A stretch of DNA of 64,000 nucleotides from Polyodon spathula. Taxonomy: Eukaryota > Chordata > Actinopteri > Acipenseriformes > Polyodontidae. The DNA lies in contig NC_054547.1 in NCBI RefSeq assembly GCF_017654505.1, positions 21,259,975-21,323,974 of the forward strand, read 5' to 3'. Positions 21,830 to 32,765 of this stretch are shown piece by piece; the first letter of the stretch is position 1, and each line of letters starts with the position of its first letter. The translations under genes and the position numbers were made by a program. The notes below the pieces were generated by a model that had not been told where the DNA came from, ran no database searches, and saw nothing but the letters and a program-made list of their open reading frames with translations.

Positions 21830-23004
21830 GTAGATCAACCTTTTTTTTGACCTCCAGGCATCTGCGGACAACGAGGAAAAACGCCGATGGAGAAAGAGTG
21901 GAGGTCAGACAGAATCTAGTCTATAGTTGGGCCCAAATTGCATGCCCATCTTGCCCAGAGCCTGTTATTCTTTGATGTGTAAGTGGGCACATGGTCTTGA
22001 CCATGTGTCCAAAGGAGAGGTGGTGGACTATGTTTATCAATTTTGGTTTTGCTTTGGCTTTGCTGCTTTTGCTGCTCAGTTTTGTTCTAAATGGGTTATA
22101 TGTATGCAGAACAACATGGGGAAAGGAACCAGGGTTCCCATGGCAGCCCATCTCAAACCAAACCAGCCCTTTGACCATGTCATGATGGACTTTATTGAAC
22201 TAACTCCATGGCAGGGCAAAAAAGTACTGCCCAGTCCTTGTAGATATGTTCTCATGCTGGGTAGAAGCTTTCCCCATCAAACATACATCCGCTTTAGCGG
22301 TAGCCTGTGTGTTGGTAAAGGAAATTATACCCTGATATGGAGCGCCCATGAAATTAAGCTCGGACAATGGGTTGCATTTTGTGAACAAAATAATTGACTT
22401 AAATATTGATTTAAAAAGACACTGCACTTACCACCCGCAAGGTGGGGGCACTGTGGAATGCGCAAATCAGACCTTGAAAAGTAAGTTGATTAAACACTGT
22501 GCTGAAACAGGGCTGGGATGGGGGACGGTTCTTTCTCTGGCCTTGATGTACATGAGAGGATGCTCTCATTCTGCACAAAGCCTGAGTCCACATGAGGTTT
22601 TGACTGGACGAGTGATGTGTATGCCTAATCACTTACCTCATACCAGGCACCAGCTGACCCTTCAGGGATGCAACGATGAGTTAATGGCATATTGTGTGGC
22701 CCTTAACAATGTGCTTAAGAATCTTTTCTCCAGGGTACAAGCCACCTTGCCTGATCCAGCTGAGGGACCCGAACACAACATCCATCCCTGAGACTGGGTG
22801 ATGATCAAGGACCTCCGGTGGAAGCACTGGCACCAACAACGCTGGGCGGGCCCATTCCAAGTGCTGCTGACGACGCCAACAGGTTGGTTAAGGTTGCAGG
22901 TTAAGGTTGCAGAAAGGTCTACGTGGATCCACGTCAGTCACTGCAGGATGGTACCCCAAGAACCCGAAGAGGATGTACTGCCTACTGGAGGCCTACAACC
23001 GTAG
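21830..23004 (+). pseudogene. pol: Retroviral integrase remnant
   Basis: Integrase joins viral DNA to the host chromosome. Core pieces are visible: DHVMMDFIELTPWQGKK with the first catalytic Asp near 22165-22215, LSSDNGLHF with the second Asp near 22350, and a YHPQGGGTVECANQTLK block near 22430-22480 that carries the Glu. In that block the usual S/G-x-V-E-R reads TVEC. The C-terminal SH3-like region (22798-23004) reads DLRWKHWHQQRWAGPFQVLL. The N-terminal zinc-binding HHCC segment is not clearly readable. Several frameshifts (about 22230, 22350) and a stop near 22790 break it. Confidence 0.8.
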
Positions 23005-23039
23005 GCCTTGGCCATAGAACAACTGGAGTTTACGGTCTG

Positions 23040-24600
23040 CAGCTGCATTTCTACTCAGTGGTATACTGACTTTGTCCCTCATCCTGATTCTAATGGAGCT
23101 TGAATATCAAGCCGGAAGAACTGATGATAGGAAAAAAAATAGTACTGGAAACCACACTGCCCATAAAAGAAAAGGACATGTCCTGCCCCCCTCTTTCTCA
23201 CCATGGCATGATGCAAACCACTCCTCCAAACAATCAGAACTGAACAAATATGAACATAATACCTGGTATCAATTTACTCAGTACATGGTTAACCACAGCC
23301 AACATGTAAACCAATCCTGTTATGTCTGTGCTGCTGTCCCACACTCAGTTAAGATGCCTTATACGGTGCACGCCATTCCCCTCAAAAGAAATGAAGCCAT
23401 ATGTTTTATGTATATGTCCAGAATGCGGGTGAGGCAGCGACAGTGAGTGAACAACCATAACCTGAGTATCTATGATTGTTGCCTGAGACAAAGTAATTCC
23501 ACAGAAGGGGAGCCTGATTGTAATGAAATGGGTACCTGGCTTTTTAAGACTCCTGGTGTGAAAATATTCATCCCCGAGCCTCCCTGAAACAACACCAGCT
23601 CTTCTGGTAGGGTTACACAGGTATATGAACCTCTGGTTACAGTAGAGAAGCCCCAGAAGAAGCCGGGTGTATGTGTTTGTGAACCTTATCCCACCTATAC
23701 AAGTGTACCTCCTTTGTGGGTGGGGTTCACCGATTGTGAGGAAAATAGACATTGGGATAGCCCGGCTTGTGGATGATGGCCCCCATCCAAACATCCAAGG
23801 GATAGTAAAACCCAAAATGGGATGATTGTGTGGGGGGTACTAGAGATGTAACCTGCAACCTCATGATAGGGCAATACACCATACGATCCTCTGTCTCTGA
23901 GAGAGTGTCTAGGGGCCAGACCAACCACATAATGGAGGTTTACTGGATGTGTGGTCAGCAAGTGTGGCCTAGCCTTCCACCAGTATAGGCGGGATGCTGT
24001 ACACTGGTTAGGTTAAACAGTTCCTTTATAATTCTCCCGGTAAATCACACAGCGGCGGTCTTGCATCTCACCGGTCCCAACTCAAGGACAAGGAGTAAAA
24101 GGTCATTAATGAACCCTAATGGTGTCCCATGGGAACACAGACACTTCATCAGATGGGACAAATTTTGGCAGGGTTTTCTTCCCTGGTATGGTGCAGGGGA
24201 AAACACCCACCACCTAGATAGAATAGGGTATCACTTAGAAGAGATTATTACTATCACCGAGTTGGGGTTTTCCATCCTGTCCTCTGAAGTGCGAGAGTTA
24301 CAATTGATGGTGCTGCAAAATCGAGCAGCCTTAGACTATCTCCTAGTGGCAGAAGGGGGAGTTTGTGAGCACTGTTGTACATACATCCCCGACGCGACCG
24401 AGAATATGACCATAGTAGAAAATCAATTAAATAAATTAAGGGATGCTATAGTAAAGGAGGAACATGGGAATGAGGAATGGGACCCATTTGCCTGGGTAAA
24501 AGCCCTACATGGGACATGGGGAGCTACTCTGTTCCACTGGGCTATGTATGGATTAATATAGCTAATAGCGCTGTCGCTCATTATTACTTGCATTAAGAAA
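23040..24600 (+). pseudogene. env: Retroviral env remnant (surface and transmembrane subunits)
   Basis: The surface subunit is partly open (23072-23446) with several N-glycosylation sites and a Cys pair in SCYVCAAVP; beyond 23450 it is broken by many stops. A furin-type site, RSKRS, lies near 24088-24105. The transmembrane subunit is open to 24561 and has a heptad region, then LQNRAALDYLL, the conserved immunosuppressive-type segment, then GGVCEHCC. The family usually has a C-x6-CC pattern here; only two residues separate the Cys from the pair. The frame stops with TAG in the membrane anchor (24559-24561), with hydrophobic codons continuing beyond. Non-functional. Confidence 0.8.
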
Positions 24601-24736
24601 CTGTACCAAAGTGTTGGACACTGCTGTAACCATGCCTCTGCTTACCATTGATGGTCAATGTAACAAGGATACTGATCCCTTTTCTGAGCTGGCTGATGAT
24701 TTGATGTAATTTTCTCTTAAGTTGCAATTTTTGTAT

Positions 24737-24748
24737 AAAAGGAGGGAA
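24737..24748 (+). promoter_or_regulatory. Polypurine tract before the 3' LTR
   Basis: AAAAGGAGGGAA directly precedes the TGTGGTGG start of the LTR, the usual plus-strand primer position. Confidence 0.7.
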
Positions 24749-25359
24749 TGTGGTGGGAAAATTTCAATGTTGCTACTGCTATGATTGTTTAGGGTTTGCA
24801 TGCTCAGGTTTAAATGATATTACGGGTTATAAGATTTAGGTATCATATAATAATAATGTATCATGCACTGGTAGTTGTTATTGTACATCCTCTTTCTTGC
24901 TGCAGGGCAATCAGCCCATATAAGGGATGGAAAGATGCTGACTACTAGCTAGAAAGAGGAAGTTCTCTTTATTTAGGAACCCCAAGCTGCATCTGTGAGA
25001 GTTCACAGAAATGCCACTGACTTAGTTAGACTAGGTATAATTTTAGGTTGCTTGCAGTTTAGATAAGTTGTTATTGTTGTATATAATTGGTCTCATCTTA
25101 ATCTTCCAAGCTGTTGCTATCCAACGTATACTGAGTTAAGCTTCTGTGAATGGCTTGCAATAACTGTAGGTTACAAGGTATATATTATTATTATTATTAT
25201 GCTTACTGACTCTGCACAGTCAGAACATTGCTTGGTTTCCTATCACTTGTGTGTGTTGAGTGTGTTCTCAGGTTTGCAATCCTAATTAACTTTGTTCGAT
25301 TCGACCTTGTTTGTCTCACTGAGTCTCTTTCAGAAGTTGAGTGAAAAACTTCCAGCACA
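24749..25359 (+). repeat. 3' LTR of the endogenous retrovirus
   Basis: It starts TGTGGTGGGAAAA after the polypurine tract and is taken to end at CCAGCACA (25359). About 611 bp. The 3' boundary is inferred from the CA end only, as there is no second LTR to compare. Confidence 0.6.
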
Positions 25360-25439
25360 CTACGTTTCCTATAATTAGTTAATGGGCTACTTAAGTTGTA
25401 TTGTGTACATAGCATAATCTTACACTAAAGTTTAAGTGC

Positions 25440-26430
25440 ACTGATCTGTGTTAGATACAGCTAAGGAGCTATAGACCAATTTGTGGGTTATAAACCTTAG
25501 CAGAGGTCAAAGGTTATGGGTAATGACATTTTTTGTAGCGCACATATGACTTCCTATACGTGTTCAATATAAATGATTGTCGTATCTGCGCTCTAAGGTC
25601 TTTTTTTTACCAGAAATGTTTTGACCCTTAGCAGAGGTCAAAGGTCACGGGTAATGACTTTTTTATAGAGCACATATGACTTCCTATATGTGTTTCATAT
25701 GAACCATGACTCTATCTGTGATCCCTGAGGCGCAAGGAGCCAGTTTTTAATTTGACAATTTGGAGAGGTCAAAGGTCGTGGGTGATGACATTTTTTTCAT
25801 AGACAACATATGACTTCCTATACATGTTCCATTATAACTTTGACCATATCAGAACGCCCTAGGAGATGAAATTTAAATGTTAATTCCAATATGGCCATCA
25901 AACCATGTGACCAATCTGCTTTCAATTTTAGTGGTTATTTATTATGGGCCGCACAACTGTACCAACATTGAATAGCATATGTGCAACACTATTCTTGTTA
26001 TGGGTCATAAAAGTCATTTTTCAATTATTAATATGGTCGCCAAACCATGTGACCAAAACACGCCATTTTAAAATTGACAGTACTTAACATTACCCTCTAC
26101 TTTCATACTAAGTTTCATGTCTCTGGTGTACTGCAGTATCGATTTATACTTTAATATATGTAAATATAGCACTCATGAAATTGTTGTTTTTCTCGCTGCA
26201 TCCATGTTTTTTTAACGAAAAAGCAGGGATTTTACAAAACTTAAAAAGGACCTTGTCATGAGCAAACATGACAATTTTGGTGCCAATCAACATTGCGGTT
26301 TCAGACAAAACAATCTTTGAATAACACTGTTCTTGTTATTGGTCATAAAAGTTGTTTTTCAATTATCAATATGGCCACCAAACCATGTGACCAAAACACA
26401 CCATTTTGAAATAGACAGTATTGGTGCATT
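25440..26430 (+). repeat. DR1-bearing tandem repeat, array 2
   Basis: AGGTCA-type motifs begin at 25504, 25635 and 25766, exactly 131 bp apart. The 25635 copy is a perfect AGGTCAAAGGTCA; the others have one change. Units share CATATGACTTCCTATA. Downstream, two segments at about 25988-26090 and 26323-26425 are direct repeats 335 bp apart, with TCTTGTTAT, GGTCATAAAAGT and CCAAACCATGTGACCAAAAC. Confidence 0.82.
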
Positions 26431-26439
26431 GGTTGTTAT

Positions 26440-27268
26440 AGCTCAAACATTATCATCACAAATCATTTTGGACACAGCTGACTGTCAATTTAGGCAAACA
26501 TATTGGAAGCATTGGTTAGCAGCAAATTAAAATGTTATTTGGATCAAACAATATTCTAACAAGCTTTTATAGTGAAATGCATTTAAGTAATCAGCTTCAT
26601 TCAATTGCTGACATCAGTTCCCTGAGGCCTGTACAACTGAGAAGTTAGAATTTATATGCAGCTGTGTGTGTTACAGACAGTGCAAACATTTGGATAAAAC
26701 ACCACTGTGTTGTCTGAGGAAGATATTTTTGTGAACTGATACTGTATTTTGATAATGATTTTAAAGGACATGGTCAACAACACAGAATACACGTTTCAAT
26801 TGCTACATTCTGTTACCCAGAGTTTGCTGCGCCGGCTGCTCTTGGCGGCTGTCTTTGACGTCACACACAGCTTTTAGACAAACGCCTTCTCCAAACCTTA
26901 CAGCAGAGCACACATTTTCAACATGCTATATTTATATTTGTGTGGATTATCAACAGTTAGTATAATGTAATTGATTAACATTAACTTTATTGTAAAATTA
27001 TACAACACTTATCACAGATTTAGTACATTGTGTTCGTTTAAATTATTTATTTAATATAGCATTGACAAGGCTGTTCACGGCTCCGTTGTATAATGATAAA
27101 ATGTTGTTCGCCTCCTCTAAAAAGGTGGCAGCAGTAGTTTTAGTGGTAATTTGCATTATGATTAGCAGGTCACTCGTGATCTTTGCATCATCCATTTGAT
27201 TCACAGTAACGTTATGAAAAATTGACAAATATTTAAAAAAAAAAATGTTACTCTTAAAAAATAAAGTG

Positions 27269-27356
<88 letters not shown>

Positions 27357-28470
27357 AATATATATATAGGGTTTACTATTAGACCTTTACTATTAGATGT
27401 ATTGTTAGTATTAAACATTATCTGTGGCAGAGTAAGGCAATATTATTTTTTTTATCAGGAATTAACAGTTTTCATGGACATAGGTTCCACTCTTTACTTA
27501 CTAACTTTAGAATGCAGTCGTTTTTCTGCTGTGTTAAAGTTAATCTCTGTTTTTGTACACATCCTGAGAACGCTGTCAATGTGCTACATGAAACAAAATA
27601 AAAATCTGAAAGTGTTTGCAGTCAGCGGCAATAGGAGCTATGGTGGTTTTAATGACAATTGCAAAAATGAAACAAATGGATGGTGACATTGAACTTTAGG
27701 AACACAATGAAAACTGAACAGACAGCATGAGCAACAACACGTTGGCTACCAGAAGTCAAATTATATTATTTTCGGTAATACATTTTAATAGGTAGAAGTA
27801 AATACAATAAGTTAGTGTCTAGTGACAGTGACAATGAACATACACAATGAACACCCACTGAAAAAAAAAAAAAAAAAAAAACCATACTTTGATGGTTTAA
27901 CATGTAGGCTAGTTAAAAATAAACATTTGACAAACCAGGACTGTTTTTAAGATACATACACTGCATGTAAATTATTAAGAATATTTTTTCTTACTTGCTG
28001 TTTACTGCGCCGCTGGGATACTGAACCGAAGCCTGAACAGGTTCTAATCACGCATGGAATTCACAGTAAACCATGTGGAATATTGAGGTAAACGGTTTTA
28101 AATAAAGAAATAAATAAATAAATAAAATTGTGCTTAATAATATTGAGGGGGGAAAAAAAATCAGATTGCCTTCAAGATTAGCCTCTAATCTACCATGATA
28201 TAGATACTATTTTGCTGGCTTGCAAGTTCAACTGCTACAAATGTCAAGAGCACAATACTGTGTATACTGCATAATTATTGATTTGTACCGAGATCTAGTA
28301 GTATTGTAATAAACTTCATTACAGCTTCAGTGTTGACAGAGCTAGGCTGACTGAGAAATATGCCCAGATTTGGTCTGAGGAAAAGGTGGCAACCCTACTT
28401 AGACTGTGTGTGTGTGTATCAGTATGTGTACTGTTCTGTACATGCCTTCATGTCCACAAGGTTATTTTAA
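26440..28470. other. Intergenic with AT microsatellite
   Basis: No gene recognised. TGACGTCA at about 26858 is a perfect CRE octamer but has no other promoter context. An (AT)n tract occupies 27272-27368 and an A tract 27861-27880. Confidence 0.5.
27272..27368. repeat. (TA)n microsatellite
   Basis: Nearly uninterrupted TA dinucleotides, with a few breaks near the right end. Confidence 0.97.
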
Positions 28471-28671
28471 GTAAACAATGATTACGGCAGAAAAGCTGCT
28501 CAGCTCTAATTATACTAAAATGTCTGCTCTTTTAAATAACTATTTAAATAAAAGATTCGCTCCCGAACTACGTAACTTATTACAAAGTCGTCGAATATCA
28601 CAGATTATTGCCCATAGGCTTTTGGAAGCCTTAGCCTTGGAAGATTATTGCCTTTGGCTTGGAAGCCTAAA

Positions 28672-28736
<65 letters not shown>

Positions 28737-28737
28737 A
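28672..28737. repeat. (TAA)n microsatellite
   Basis: About 22 AAT triplets with one TACTAA interruption. Confidence 0.97.
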
Positions 28738-29134
28738 ATATTGTTTGTTTTGTATTCATGCACTTTCTTGACATCTTCATTTGTTCACAAATCATATTCC
28801 TATGATTGTTAGGCTTCCAAGCTAGAATGACTGGGGATGCCTTTTGTTATTGTAAAGATTTTCATATATATTCTTCCCAAGACTTCAAACTGCTCCTGCT
28901 CAAATACCAATTAACATCAAACTTGGCAGGTATCATGCCGAGCTGAATACAATTCAGATACAACCAAAATATGTCATGTTTTATGCACTTTCCACTGTAT
29001 TTAATGTACTATTTCATATGATTCTACTAGCACGTATTATGCACTTTCCATTGTATTTAATGTATTATGCATTGTTTTTTTTTTACTGTATAATGAATTA
29101 TACAATTCTCTGTATTTAAAGTATTATGGATTTT

Positions 29135-29226
29135 CTTGTTATTACTGCATCTTGTAAAGCGCTTTGTGATGGTGGTCCACTATGAAAGGCGCTATATAAA
29201 ATAAATATTGATTGATTGACTGATTG
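29135..29226 (+). repeat. LINE/SINE 3' tail with ATTG repeats
   Basis: GTAAAGCGCTTTGTGATGG and AGGCGCTATATAAAATAAAT followed by ATTGATTGACTGATTG is a 3' tail shared by many fish LINEs and SINEs. Only the tail is present. Confidence 0.6.
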
Positions 29227-29562
29227 AAGATGGCGGCCTGATGATTTTTTTTTAAAAAAAACTTTCAAAATCTTATTCTTGGGAACTGGTGAAGCGATTG
29301 ATTTGAAACTTGACAAATGTCATGAGCAACAAAACCTGCTTTAATTTGGCAAAGCAGATGTTGCTGCGATAAATTTTAATATCAAAATGGCTGCCATCAA
29401 ATTTGCCAAAACGTGCCCCAAACATCAAACTGCTTCTGTTTGAAAACTGTGCAACCAACTAACTTTGGTAAGGAATTTGGTAGGCATCATCCTGGGGACA
29501 ATGGAATGCAAAATGGTGTTCTTTTGTAAAACAAGACTGCCAGACCTATGTTTTCTTCTTAA

Positions 29563-29956
29563 CCCTTAGTGGTCCTCACCCCTTGTTCGCTGTATTTTTC
29601 ACATATCTCTTTATAGACGTGCATACTGAGAAATTCTCTCCTGATCACTCGTTTTATCACCAAACTCCTCAATAATGCAATCCAAGTCATTATATTATTA
29701 CTGTAGCATCTCAAAAAGCTCTGCAAATGTCTGTGATATTCTTTGAGCGCTGGACGCTATTCTTTCTTCCATTTGTTTATGTCTGTGTTATCTCTGTGGT
29801 GCATGGGGCGATCAGAGACGGTCCTTTTTTCTGGCTTCATTCGACTATCGGTCTGTCGGCTTGATGTCTTTTTGATGATGATGGACAGGGTCCGACATTG
29901 GACTGGAAAGGGAAAATTGTAATGTCGGACCCAGTCCGATGTAGGATAGCAAAAAG
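29563..29956. mobile_element. Possible piggyBac-like MITE flanked by TTAA
   Basis: TTAA occurs at 29559-29562 and 29957-29960. The left end begins CCCTTAGTGG. Near the right end GGGTCCGACATT and AATGTCGGACCC form a 12 bp perfect inverted repeat (about 29887-29934). The terminal repeats themselves match poorly, so this is tentative. Confidence 0.4.
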
Positions 29957-30191
29957 TTAAATTTAAAAGTGCTTCAGTTGAAAACTGGTTTATTTGATTA
30001 ACTCCAAAATTGAAAAGCATCATCCCTATGTCAATACAATTAACTCTTTCAAAAGTTGTGTTTGTGCGTAAACCAATATGGCCAGCTGATGCATTTCTTT
30101 GAAAACCTTTCAAAATCTTCCATCAAATGTAAAACCAGCTTATAACTCCTTATAGAGTGCAGATAGGTTCATGGCTACTATGGAACATATA

Positions 30192-31753
30192 CAGTACTGT
30201 GCAAAAGTTTTAGGCATGTGTGAAAAAATGCTGTAAATTAAGAATGCTTTCAAAAATAGACATGTTAATAGTTTATATTTATCAATTAACAAAATGCAAA
30301 GTGAGTGAACAGAAGAAAAATCTATATCAAATCAATATTTGGTGTGACCACCCTTTGCCTTCAAAACAGCATCAATTCTTCTAGGTACACTTGCACACAG
30401 TTTTTGAAGGAACTCGGCAGGTAGGTTGGCCCAAACATCTTGGAGAACTAACCACAGTTCTTCTGTGGATTTAGGCAGCCTCAATTGCTTCTCTCTCTTC
30501 ATGTAATCCCAGACAGACTCGATGATGTTGAGATCAGGGCTCTGTGGGGGCCATACCATCACTTCCAGGACTCCTTGTTCTTTTTTACGCTGAATATAGT
30601 TCTTAATGACTTTTGCTGTATGTTTGGGGTCATTGTCATGCTGCAGAATAAATTTGGGTCCAATCAGATGCCTCCCTGATGGTATTGCATGATGGATAAG
30701 TATCTGCCTGTACTTCTCAGCATTGAGGAGACAACTAATTCTGACCAAATCCCCAACGCCATTTGCAGAAATGCAGCCCCAAACTTGCAAGGAACCTCCA
30801 CCATGCTTCACTGTTGCCTGCAGACATTCATTCGTGTACCACTCTCCAGCCCTTCGGCGAACAAACTGCCTTCTGCTACAGCCAAATATTTCAAATTTTG
30901 ACTCATCAGTCCAGACCACCTGCTGCCATTTTTCTGCACCCCAGTTCCTGTGTTTTCGTGCATAGTTGAGTCGCTTGGCCTTGTTTCCACGTCGGAGGTA
31001 TGGCTTTTTGGCCGCAAGTCTTCCATGAAGGCCACTTCTGACCAGACTTCTCCGGACAGTAGATGGGTGTACCAGGATCCCACTGTTTTCTGCCAATTCT
31101 GAGCTGATGGCACTGCTAGACATCTTCTGATTGCGAAGGGAAGTAAGCATGATGTGTTTTTCATCTGCTGCAGTAAATTTCCTTGGCTGACCACTGCGTC
31201 TACGGTCCTCAACGTTGCCCGTTTCTTTGTGCTTCTTCAAAAGAGCTTGGACAGCACATCTGGAAACCTCTGTCTGCCTTGAAACTTCTGCCTAGGAGAG
31301 ACCTTGCCGATGCAGTATAACTACCTTGTGTCTTGTTGCTGTGCTTTTGACAGTAAACTGTCTTCAGCAACCTCACCTTGTTAGCTGAGTTTGGCTGTTC
31401 CTCATCCAGTTTTATTCCTCCTACACAGCTGTTTCTGTTTCAGTTGATGATTGTGTTTCAACCTACATATTGAATTGATGATCATTAGCACCTGTTTAGT
31501 ATAATTGTTTAATCATACACCTGACTATATGCCTACAAAATCCTTGAGTCCCAAGTGTACCTAGAAGAATTGATGCTGTTTTGAAGGCAAAGGGTGGTCA
31601 CACCAAATATGGATTTGATTTAGATTTTTCTTCTATTCACTCACTTTGCATTTTGTTAATTGATAAATATAATCTATTAACATGTCTATTTTTGAAAGCA
31701 TTCTTACTTTACAGCATTTTTTCACACCTGCCTAAAACTTTTGCACAGTACTG
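30192..31753 (-). mobile_element. Tc1-type DNA transposon, full length, with about 200 bp inverted repeats
   Basis: Both ends read CAGTACTGTGCAAAAGTTTT inward and are flanked by TA (30190-30191 and 31754-31755), the Tc1/mariner target duplication. Inverted repeats run about 30192-30391 and 31554-31753 with few mismatches. The internal transposase is on the minus strand. The insertion lies inside the DR1 repeat, whose units continue on both sides. Confidence 0.95.
30332..31360 (-). pseudogene. Tc1 transposase with one nonsense codon
   Basis: A DDE transposase that cuts and pastes the element. From 31240 the frame is open for 302 residues: RRSGQPRKFT (hook-like DNA-binding linker), a helix-turn-helix region (VHPSTVRRSLVRSGL), VVWTDESKFEIF (first Asp), [13 protein letters not shown] (second Asp), and WPPQSPDLNIIESVWDYM (Glu), a DD34E pattern. 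Upstream the frame continues but is cut by TAG at 31294-31292, 17 codons before the Met, in a segment that resembles the first helix-turn-helix. So the first DNA-binding subdomain is separated from the catalytic part. The last 20 codons lie inside the left inverted repeat, and a copy of them therefore occurs in the right one. Confidence 0.9.
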
Positions 31754-32029
31754 TATAGGAACCAATACAAGCTCTTTTAAAAAATTAACTGTGACCTTTG
31801 ACCTCTCGTTAAAGTAAAATGTAAAACTGGCTTATAACAAGTGCAACGGTCATGGTTACTATGGAAGACATATAGGAAACCATATGTACTCTGTCCTCTA
31901 ATCACCTTGCCTGTGACCTTTGACCTCTCCTTAAGGGTAAATGTAAAACTAGCTTATAACTTCTTACAGTGTATACATGGGGTGGTTACTAGGGTGTTTA
32001 ATGTTATAAAGTATCATGAGATAATGAAC

Positions 32030-32760
32030 TGTTATGGAAATATAATTTCTGGTTGGTAATCTCCCTCCTGACCTGTGAGGTTGCTAAGTGGCGAAAGGGG
32101 AAGTCTTTGGTCGGGCTGGCCTGACAGCCATTTCCTGGATCGGGAAGTCGGTCAGCCTGGAAGAAGGCAAGACTCCATTGCAGTAACGTATTGACCTGGA
32201 AGGTAAATAAGGTAGCAGCTGCAGGCAATAGAGGCAGCTGCAATCGTTTACCAAGGGGTCATGCATGATAGCATAAAGGGGCCGGAGAATCGTTAATCGT
32301 TTCCTTTCACTTGGGTTTGTGTATTGACTGTGAGAGATGCAATAGTTACTGCCTATGAGATATCACTGAACATAATGTTTAAGAGTGTTTGTTTGTTTTT
32401 TGTATTGTTAGTAATTGTCTTGTTTATTAAATCACCAGAGAGCTAAACACATATCCAGAGCTGTCACTTTTGGGGCAGCACAAGCCTGAATAGCACTTCA
32501 TAACAGTCACAAAAATATACCTGTTATCAAACTCCACAAGCACTAATACACACACCCTGGATTGGTGACCGTGTTTAGTATTGTGGGGCCTGTTGTTATT
32601 TAGCTCTGCACATTATACATTGTTGTGTATTGCCGGGGCATATTCTTTTAGTCACCAGACTCTGACTAAAAATAAAGCTTTCCAAACCAGATTACAATTG
32701 TCTGTGATTATTCCTGCATCATCTCTACACCTGTTCACAATCACCAGCCACTTTGCCACA
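32030..32760 (+). mobile_element. Solo LTR related to the Gmr1-like family
   Basis: 731 bp from TGTTATGG to TTTGCCACA. Perfect five-base duplications TGAAC flank it at 32025-32029 and 32761-32765. It shares GGCAGCTGCAATCGTTTACC, GGATTGGTGACCGTGTTTAG, ACATTGTTGTGTATTGCCGG and AGCCACTTTGCCACA with the LTRs at 11605 and 34820, but is clearly diverged. It is the product of recombination between the two LTRs of a former element. Confidence 0.92.
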
Positions 32761-32765
32761 TGAAC

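Larger units (their letters stand above)
17716..25359 (+). mobile_element. Decayed endogenous retrovirus, class I-like, 5' LTR not found
   Basis: Gag, protease, reverse transcriptase, RNase H, integrase, Env and a 3' LTR occur in canonical retroviral order on the plus strand. All genes carry stops and frameshifts. The pol motifs (YVDD, DGSAQ, TDSRYAF) and an Env transmembrane subunit with an immunosuppressive-type segment favour a gamma/epsilon-like (class I) provirus, although two nucleocapsid knuckles are not usual for gammaretroviruses. No sequence like the 3' LTR start (TGTGGTGGGAAAATTTC) is present upstream of gag, so the 5' LTR and leader are lost or diverged. It sits between two arrays of the DR1 repeat. 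An old, non-functional copy. Confidence 0.85.
29960..32024 (-). repeat. DR1-bearing repeat, array 3, split by a Tc1 element
   Basis: On the minus strand, units with CTTATAA, CCATAGTAACC and GGTCAAAGGTCA-like blocks occupy 31756-32024 and continue at 30120-30190 on the other side of the Tc1 element. TGACCTTTGACCT, the reverse of the perfect DR1, lies at 31792-31804 and 31913-31925, 121 bp apart. ATGGCNGCC-type units occur at about 29228 and 30086. Confidence 0.75.

Noticed and set aside
26855..26866. Perfect CRE octamer TGACGTCA, considered as a promoter element
   Set aside because: No TATA box, CpG-rich context or downstream gene supports a promoter here.
28672..28737. Regular short repeats considered as a CRISPR-like array (also the TA and CA tracts)
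   Set aside because: They are simple microsatellites in eukaryotic DNA, without spacer-repeat structure.
30485..30969. Several plus-strand frames over the Tc1 element
   Set aside because: They are the antisense shadow of the minus-strand transposase.
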